Shown here one piece after another: positions 56,153-64,000 of a DNA stretch of 64,000 nucleotides. Below the pieces are notes generated by a model. The model was not told where the DNA came from. It saw only the letters and a program-made list of their open reading frames with translations, and did not search any database. Source of the stretch: Vanessa cardui (lineage: Eukaryota > Arthropoda > Insecta > Lepidoptera > Nymphalidae); assembly GCF_905220365.1 (NCBI RefSeq), contig NC_061136.1:9341702-9405701 (forward strand), given 5' to 3'. Numbering within the stretch: position 1 is the stretch's first letter; every line of letters starts with the position of its first letter. A program made the translations under genes and the position numbers.

Positions 56153-59100
56153 CTTTCTTAATTTTTAAAATAAATCAAACTTTTGTATAAAACCATCGAT
56201 ATCACAATTCCTATACAAACATCAAAAATATCATTCAGAATTGATGGGTGCAATCAAATCATATACTATAGCAATAACAACAAATCGTAAAATTGAAGGA
56301 AGCTTAAAAATTGACCTATGGCCGCTTCAAATTGTTTTATGGCTTCATATTGCGCAAGAGTCGGATTGCTCCTAATCCACTACTTGGGTGTCTAGTTTTA
56401 TATTGAGCTACATAAAGTGTAATAAACGTTTCTCAGCGTAACCTTAACATTTCTGTTGTACGAAAATAAACTTTATTTATACAACGCTAAGGTCGATAAA
56501 CACTGTTACGAGTAGAGCTACTACACGTGGGTGAATCGTAGGCCATTATAAGTTTACGGTTCGTGTCATTCATTTAGCGAATTGTGATAGATGGATTGAA
56601 ATCATTTACATATTTGTTTGTATTGACTCATTTATAATGTCGTGTTTGTATTTTTTATGTGTCCGGTATGTACGGTTTCAATCAATTTATTGAAAATCTA
56701 TTTAACGTAACATTTCAATGGAGGTTGTACCTATATAATTTAGGTATATAACAGTTGCAAGCCTCGTTGCATTATAAGGTGATGCTTTCGGCTTTAAGAA
56801 ATCAAAAAATCTCTACAAGTACAAATGCCTGTTTCTTATATAAGTACATACACAAAAAACACAGTTAGTTATGTAATGTATTGTACGCTAAACCTTCTGC
56901 ATAACGCGCTGCATATTCTGGAATAAATTCTATGTAATTTTTTTTAGATTTTTAAAAAAAATAAGCAATACAAATGCGTTTCGTCGTTTATAAGCCTATT
57001 ATTTATTTTTGGTAAACAATTATGGAAAAACTAATTTCTATTAGGTAAAATTCCTAAGTCAATCCTTTAATAAATCGATTAAAACCTCCTTGAAATTTTT
57101 ATCATATTATCATCATCGCGTATTAAAAATGAAATGTATAAAAACTTTTTGTTACTTAGGCGAAAGAGTACTAACGTATGTAGGTGCCTCAGTATAAGAT
57201 GTTTCATACGTTCGTACTGAACAAATTTAATGCCATGTTTTATGTAATCGATAGTGGTCATAAAAAGCACATTGGTAATTACATTTTGTAGTGAGTGTAA
57301 ATTTGTGGTAGTAAGATGTATTTCAGATAAGAATCGCTATTAACCAGTAAAATGGTGGTTTCTAATCAATGTCCAATCAGTCGACGGTTGTAAAGTTAAC
57401 TAAGCAGGAAATTAGACTCGTAGCGAAGTTAGTGTCTGCGTTTTCAGTGAAAAAACATTGCCTTTAACGGGGTTTTAGGTTACGGAAAGGTTATATAATT
57501 TACTATTTTGAGACTAGGATTGTTAATTTCGCTATACAATGAAAGTGATTATCTTTTTAACGTAAAAGTAGTTAGAAACAGAAACGTGTTCGTAAAATTA
57601 GTTTCTTAAAGACAGCGGCTTGGCTGTGCCCCGGCATTGCTGAAGCTCTTGGACGACGGTTCCTTTTACCATGATTATGTTGGTAGAGTGTTGGTGCCAT
57701 AGTTGATATTCTTAAACAAGTAGTCACTAGCTAACAGATTCTAGTAAATATCGTGGTGTAAGCGTGTATTTCATTTCTGGTGGTTAGGTCTCTTAATAAT
57801 AATCCTTTTTTCTCCTTTTTGTCATATGTTATTACCATACTTGTATGTTACTTAATTATATTACCTACATTAAAATTCTTTTCGAGTTGAAATTGTGTGT
57901 TTTTTCTCCATTGTGCGGGCTCTCTTTATTTTGAAAAGCCACTAAGCCATCGAGGTTTTCGTCTTCATATATTGATACCTATGGCCAGTAGTAGTAGGTA
58001 TTTAATTATCTAAATAAATACATATGTTAGAAATAGAGATGTAACGGGTAGCAGTTTGGCCGGATTACGGATATTCGGCCGACCATATAGCTATATATAT
58101 AACTATCCTATATAAAATATTTAATAGAAGAATAGAGTTAATTTTGAATCTATTGAACTGATCATTACTATACAAAGGACATAATGTTGTCGTCGTCGTT
58201 TCCTTCTTAAAAACCTAGAAACTTACAAGACGGTAAACTTAACTTAATAACTTATTTTTTTATCTACCGTAGATTCAAGCAAATAGCTTCAATCCTGTGT
58301 AACATTTTAAAGCTTTGAGTCAATAAATCGAGTAAACGACTCTTAGAGGCTGTTATTTGTCGTAAACGGTTACAAATGGACATTAAAATGGTGCTGTTTG
58401 TGACGTATAACAAATATTAGTGCTTGAAGCAGGTTTGTGATGCTACCTACGTCACATTGCGTGTTCGTTCCGCGTGTTTTAGCTTGTAATTTATAATTCC
58501 TGCTTTGAAGAGCTGTTAGATAAGTCTATAAGTCTTCTCAGCGTATAAGTATATTTGAAAATTGCAAATAATATAGTTAAACAAAATGGCAATAATTGAA
58601 CAATTACTGTTAAAAGTTTAAAACGTAAGTAGGTATGTGAAGGTACCTACCTATATGTTGATAGTAGTAGGTATAGTAGATAGTATTATAGTAGATATTT
58701 GCTTTATTAAAGATTCATTCTAATTAAAAATCTACGTAACCTTTCGTTTATTATTAGTGGTCAAACCTTTATAGCTTTATTCAATATTTAGGTAATAACT
58801 ATACCTGTAATTTTATAAGCTACAAGCCTTAGCCTAAATATGCTACAAAAGAAAGAAAATTGGTATCTAGGTAGAATTAATTACCTATTAGCTTTGTCTA
58901 ATTGTCTTAATTTTATATTTGGTATTAGTACTCCTAGGTATGTAAGGAGGTAGTTAGATGAGATTCAACTATGTACAATTCTACCAACAGCGAATACGAA
59001 GTATGTCTTTACCAAGACAATACTTCGATTAGGGTTATTTTGTATTTTAGTAATATTAGGTATGTGCCTATGTACCTACTAACATAATTATATAAACAAA

Positions 59101-59384
59101 AATAAAGGACTTATATATTAAAGACAATATTATATATTGATTAAAAACAAAGTATAAGTAAAATTACAAAATAACGAAAAAAGTAAATAAGTATGCACGT
59201 ACATATACCTATAGTAGACACAGGTGCATATAGGAAGTAGGTACGCATAACACAGCAGCTCATCTTACCAGTAAAAACTATAGGATACAACACAATTCAA
59301 GTCCTTGTTATACGTTTATCTTTGTCTTTAGCAATTTCGTACCATAATATGCACAATTGGTTCAGATTTAATCTTGCAAACTCC
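56153..59384. other. Intergenic or intronic; one GC-richer block
   Basis: Mostly AT-rich. Positions 57605-57680 (GACAGCGGCTTGGCTGTGCC, CCGGCATTGCTGAAGCTC) stand out and may be conserved. TAG-type simple repeats lie near 58660-58700. Confidence 0.35.
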
Positions 59385-59560
59385 CTGTTACAATGCGGGA
59401 GTCTTTCAAAGATGGCAGAACACAAAGGCGGTCGCTGTTTCGGTGGTGCGTGGGCGTGGCCGAATCAAGGCCGGCCCTTTACAAATGGCGCCGAAATCAA
59501 CCAATACCGCCGCGGAGAAGGCTTCCATTTTAGAATAAGTGACTGTCACTGGTGAAATTT
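59385..59560. promoter_or_regulatory. Promoter-like island (KLF, CCAAT, YY1-like)
   Basis: A GC-rich block holding AAAGATGGC (59408-59416) and AAATGGCGCC (YY1/Pho-like in reverse), a GGGCGTGGCC Sp/KLF-type site near 59451, a CCAAT box (59501-59505) and ACCGCCGCGG. A 47-codon frame from the ATG at 59411 is open to 59555 but has no recognised features. An alternative promoter fits better than a gene. Confidence 0.4.
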
Positions 59561-60682
59561 ATTTGAGTTCGTAATTTGACAGTTCTTCCCTATTAATAAC
59601 TTAAAAAAAATATTATTTATTTATTTAGAATTTTGTAGTGTTTTATACTCTTGAGTGAATGTTTTTGTTCTAGTATTGTATGCAGAAAATTCGCATTCAT
59701 ATGAAAATCACAGAATGAAAAAGAAAGTTGCGACTTTTTATTCTATTCAAAAATTTCACGAGCTGGAAAAAAAAAGTTTCGTCTAAAAAATGTCATGAAT
59801 TATAAATCCTAATTTTTTATTTTTTAAATCATCTTTTATTATAAATAATTAATTTATAAGATGAGTAAATAGATATTAAACAATGACATCTATAGGTATT
59901 TTCATGTAAATGAGGTTATAAAACCTTGGATTAGTATCTCGTGAAAGTGAAGGTAGTTCAAGATAATTTTAAGAGATGTCGCTAGTAATACAATACAGAA
60001 TGACAATGTTTTAGTTCCAAATTAAATGTCTAGATGGCGCTATTCGTGATAGTTAGTTAAAAGTTTTTGAATGTTCTTCTAGATGGCACTGCATGTGCAT
60101 AAATATAATATATTTTTTTAATCGCACTTAATTAGACTAATATTCTTATTGTGAAGTTTTTTTTAATAATTTCAAAAAAGTTAATATTTTTAAGTAATTG
60201 TGACCCTCATAATGATAATAGTTTATTAACATATATTTTTTTACAACGGAATCATTTATATTGTGAAATAGGTAGATACCTACCTATTGTACTTATATTA
60301 TCTAGGTATGTACCTCTATATATGTAGAAAAAATCTTATGCTGTATTTTTAATAATTTAGTTCGTAGACGTCGAAAAAGCTCTGTGGGTTTTACAAAAAG
60401 CAAAACATAAAATATTCAAATGATCTATCTGCCTTGGGAATATCCGATGAGGTCTCAATCTAAAACTACGATGTGTCATCTTTATTCTTCTAAGAAATAT
60501 TAGTTCTAGACACAGTCACAGGCTAAACAAACCCTTTGTTTATTGATGATTTTAAAGCCAATGTTTTATTATCCATGCATATGTAGGTATATGCATGTAC
60601 CGCTTAAAAAATTAATAGGTATAAGTAAGTACATTGTGATTAATGCACTATTCCCACTTACTTACCAGTTAAAATTTATTTA
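59561..60682. other. AT-rich; two AGATGGC motifs
   Basis: No gene. TCTAGATGGCGCTATTCG (about 60029) and CTAGATGGCACTGCATG (about 60080) are near-repeats of each other. Such AGATGGCGC pieces are common in lepidopteran repeats. Confidence 0.35.
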
Positions 60683-60819
60683 GTTTCAAAAGTGAAACCT
60701 ACCTACATAGATATTGCTTATCTATCTAATTAGTTAGGTTAGGTTAGGTTAGGTTAAGTTAGGTTTCAAAAGTGAAACCTACCTACATAGATATTGCTTA
60801 TCTATCTAATTAGTTAGGT
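60683..60819. repeat. 57-bp duplication around interstitial telomere repeat
   Basis: Positions 60683-60739 and 60763-60819 are identical over 57 bp. Between and partly overlapping them is a TTAGG array at 60734-60763: five perfect units plus one TTAAG. TTAGG is the ancestral insect telomere repeat. Each copy starts with the small hairpin GTTTCAAAAGTGAAAC. Confidence 0.9.
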
Positions 60820-62334
60820 AGATGATTTCTCTTTAAATAGTAATATACATTAAAAAAAAACGGAGAAACGAATTTGCCTTATATTTGCTAAATGAAGAAA
60901 TAAAAAGTAATCATATTTTTTGTTATTACTTATTCAATTCTTTTTTCTGCACTTTAATAAATTTTTCAAACAAATAGTTACATTTATATTCCACAGACGC
61001 AACGAAGAAGAAACATTTTTTTATGAATTAACTTCTACCAAGAAACATACCTAATACCCTAATACAGAAAAGATTGATGCTATAATATTACCTCGCAAAA
61101 GCCGGCAACGTCGAGTAGGTAGGTAATATCTACGTGTGGGGTCAATAATTATATTATACCTGTATGAATGTATGTGCGTATTATAAAGCTACATTTTGAT
61201 TTAGGTAAAGCTATTAAGATAATTACCTAAATGCTTAAAAAAGTTTAGGAAACTCTACATTTGTTTAAATCCATAGTAAATACTATAAACAAACGTACAA
61301 AAGTTCGATATTTAAATATTATGTATTCAAATCTTAAATGCGATTTCACGATATTCTCTACTTGATTGTCTACTTATTCCCAGCATCAAATCCATCTATT
61401 GTTATACAGAGTAATATAAATATATTGTATTGCAGAAACTTGCATTTAAATTGCTGAAAATCATAAATTTAACAAGAGCGATCTGGCTGGCAAATCTTGA
61501 TTTTATTGCTTTAAAGGACGTTACCCAGAGTTCAACGCTAGGCAGTTTGACTCTACATTAAAAAAAATACTATAATCGACAATATTTTTTAGAAAAAGGA
61601 TGTTTGACTTATTTCATTATTATTCATGTTACCAATAGATTGTCATTTCATTATGAATAACACTTTTTTTAATTTTAAGAAGAAACATTATTTAAACCAC
61701 GTATTTTCAATATTTTAGTGGTACAATTTACCTTATTCATGGTATAATTAAAATTACTTGTTCGCCATAAAGTTTCTAAAAAATCAGTTATTTTGCGATA
61801 CCTACAAATATACATAGGTACTCTCCCCTAATATATATACCAATAGGAAATGTAACATGTTAATATAAATGGGTAGGTACATATTTAATTATGAATATCA
61901 ATACATTAAGACCTCATTTTTGTCACCTTATTTACGAAACTAATCTTCTAACCTCTATTTATGTGCTAAATGTTTTACGATGAGAAAAAGCATCCTCATT
62001 TTGATCTTCTTGCTTGTTTCATGATACTCTACCTCCTGTGGTTCAAGTACCTACCTACCTAGCAAAGGTAGTCTAGTAACTAAAAACATACCTACCTATG
62101 TTAGTAAAGAATTTTAGAAATTTGAATACTTACATTTTTATCTCAAATAATAAAAGAGTCACAATGTTAAATATGAGAGCACACAATACCTATCTATCCT
62201 ATTATCTATCTATTTTATAGTGCGCGTAGATGAATACAAAAGATGGAGTAGCTATGATGCTAAGAAAATGTATGTTCTTGATTTTTAAATCTTAACATCA
62301 AAGCATTAAATACTATTTTCCAGTACAATGTATA
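60820..62334. other. Intergenic or intronic, nothing recognised
   Basis: AT-rich, with no gene and no clear repeat. Confidence 0.4.
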
Positions 62335-62470
62335 GAACGTTGAGCTTTCATAAGGGGGGAAATGGGGTGGCGTTTGCGTATTGATCGGCGGCCATTTTAA
62401 CTCGCGCATGCGTGGTGAGCCCTGTTGCTTTCCCATATTAACTCCGTAATTACAGAGATGGCGTTGTAAT
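62335..62470. promoter_or_regulatory. Promoter-like island with YY1- and NRF1-like sites
   Basis: GCCATTTTA (62391-62399) is followed by GCGCATGCG (62404-62412), with GGGGTGGCG and AGATGGCG near the edges. It is the same pairing as in the 18.2-18.4 kb island. A possible exon with a GTAAGT donor follows about 0.9 kb downstream, so an alternative + strand promoter is plausible. Confidence 0.42.
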
Positions 62471-63307
62471 TTTTTAGGTAAAATTAGAATTTATTTTTGT
62501 TTTTCGAACATTATTAGAGTTACATATACTTATGGGTAAAAAGGTAAAGGGAAAACCTTCGGTTTTTGGGATTATTAATTAATATATTTATAAATTATAG
62601 GTATATCACTGAGATCATTACAGCATTAAGCTAGTTCTCTCGATACGTAGGTACATACATTTACATGTAATGATTACAACTGTCATTTAATATATAAAAT
62701 ATACAACTATAACAAATTATAAAACGTACCTACTAATTCGCATTTAAATGTAATCACACCAAAGCTAATTAAACTAGAACCGTGTATTGAAATGTAGTAC
62801 ATCGTAAATATTTTATATTTTTATATACAGACATGATAATGAGTCTTAAATGAATAGGTATAGAGGTATTCATACAGAGAGAGGACAGTCATGCTTTACC
62901 TGTAAACTATATACCTACTTTTATTTACTAACTATTTTACCTTAATACTTATATAAAACCTACTTGAAATGAGATCTTTATTCTAGGTATGTTACTTTTT
63001 TTCATTTTTATAAAGGTTAATAATTTTGTCCATATACATAACAAAGTTTTAGATATTAAAAGATATTTTTTAATTATATTTATTTATTGGATATTCTAGA
63101 CATCAGAATAATAGGCAAACATAAGGCAGACTTTTTAGCAAATTCTAAGCGTTTTTATTAAAGACATAGAGCTGCCATGGTAGCAGCCGTAATCTTTATT
63201 GTTATTCAATAGATTTAAGACGAAAATCTTTATTCAATGTTTTAAATATTTTTTTTATATCTTCATTGAATATTTTTATCTTTATTGATTACACTCATCT
63301 TTGTAAA

Positions 63308-63370
63308 ATGCAGAAAAGTTTAGACAACAACGACGATGACCGACGGTGTTTTGCCGTCGGCAGTTTGTCA
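63308..63370 (+). CDS. Candidate small coding exon, unknown protein
   Basis: An open frame ends at a good donor, TCA|GTAAGT (63371-63376). From the ATG at 63308 it reads MQKSLDNNDDDRRCFAVGSL then S, ending in phase 0. Alternatively the CAG at 63311-63313, preceded by a T-rich tract, is an acceptor, and the exon is 63314-63370 (57 bp, 19 codons). The acidic-basic hydrophilic composition, CpG content and donor differ from the AT-rich background. The sequence CCGACGGTGTTTTGCCGTCG forms a 7-bp hairpin inside. I do not recognise the protein. It could belong to a transcript from the 51.9- or 62.4-kb promoters, continuing past the right edge. Confidence 0.35.
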
Positions 63371-63376
63371 GTAAGT

Positions 63377-64000
63377 ACCTACCTACTTACTATATGTATA
63401 TACTTAGGTTAATAATGTAATACTCGACTTGCAGTTTACAAATTGTTTTTATAAAAAAAAAACACCTTTTTGGTAAGCCGAAATATAAATGTAGGTAAAT
63501 TTATAACCGCTAAAAAGTCAATTAATTACAAAAATATTTCTGTATTCTGTTTTAGCGTGCCGAAGTATATTATTTATCATTTAAAATTTTTTCTATATAT
63601 TATTGATCATTTAAAAAAATGAAATGATAGGCATTTACGTATGTAGTTTTTCCATCCAAAATGAATATAGGGCAAATAAATCTAGAGCCGTACTGTAAAA
63701 GGAATATTGCCTTGAATCTCAAAGATCCCCTTTTATGTCTCTTATGAATATTGCCCAAGGGACGACAAAATTTTACTTGCTCGTCATTTTGTTTTGCATA
63801 ATATTAGTTTTATGACAAAAGCGCATAAAGAAACTACGTAGGCATTTTAAAATACAAACAGATACAGCTTTACAACACACGATGTAAAGTTTTATGATAA
63901 TAATAGTAAACAAATTATAAATTATAACAAGAAATATAATTATAAATAAGCTGTTACTATAACATCTTAAAAGAAAAATCGTTGTATAAAAAATATATAT
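63377..64000. other. AT-rich right edge
   Basis: Possible intron; nothing recognised. Confidence 0.4.

Noticed and set aside
59411..59554. 47-codon ATG frame in the 59.4-kb GC island
   Set aside because: No recognisable motif, and the DNA is full of promoter-type sites (KLF, CCAAT, YY1-like); composition alone explains the open frame.
1..64000. CRISPR array, operon, riboswitch or other prokaryotic system
   Set aside because: No spaced repeats, ribosome-binding sites or packed genes; the sequence is animal nuclear DNA.
1..64000. Known insect microRNAs
   Set aside because: I looked by eye for several well-known mature sequences (let-7, bantam, mir-1, mir-8, mir-10, mir-193, mir-2788 and others) and saw none; a systematic search could not be run.

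Overview
The window is AT-rich eukaryotic nuclear DNA, almost certainly from a moth or butterfly (Lepidoptera). Three things point there: pervasive 'TAGGTACCTACCT'-type sequence, tRNA-derived SINEs of the type common in Lepidoptera (Metulj-like, with A and B boxes), and an interstitial run of the insect telomere repeat TTAGG. There is no bacterial-style gene organisation. Apart from one transposase, nearly all open frames above 60 codons look like chance frames in AT-rich or repeat DNA.

Layout. From 0 to 25 kb the window is dense in transposable elements. It holds a 1.36-kb fold-back element (705-2061), a pair of CpG-rich repeat modules (2.8-3.6 kb), several Helitron-like copies (2-7.6 kb and 24.5 kb), and a complete 3436-bp hAT transposon with an intact 835-residue transposase (8108-11543, 8-bp target duplication). 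Further along are a TA-flanked MITE (12.9 kb), several SINEs (12.3, 15.8, 16.4 and 21.0 kb), a second MITE with TACCCGACTGC ends (22.7 kb), and other dispersed-repeat fragments. From 25 to 51 kb recognisable repeats are rare. The stretch is a gene desert with scattered islands of higher GC that look like conserved non-coding (enhancer-type) DNA. A possible small exon lies near 28.3 kb (-), and another short open frame near 29.1 kb (+).

From 51.8 to 52.02 kb there is a strongly CpG-rich promoter-like island with a GC box, ending in a perfect CAG|GTAAGT donor. This is the best candidate for a transcription start with a non-coding first exon on the + strand. Promoter-like islands also occur at 18.2-18.4, 59.4-59.56 and 62.34-62.47 kb, with YY1/Pho-like GCCATTTT motifs; two of them also carry an NRF1/Ewg-like GCGCATGCG. 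A possible small coding exon ends in a GTAAGT donor at 63371. The simplest reading is that 51.8-64 kb is the 5' part of a + strand gene with one or more alternative promoters, whose body lies beyond the right edge. I cannot identify that gene or say whether it codes for protein.

The three related TA-MITEs (12.9, 49.15 and 55.14 kb) and the SINE copies tie the regions together as products of recent transposon activity. The hAT element is the only one here that appears able to encode its own transposase.
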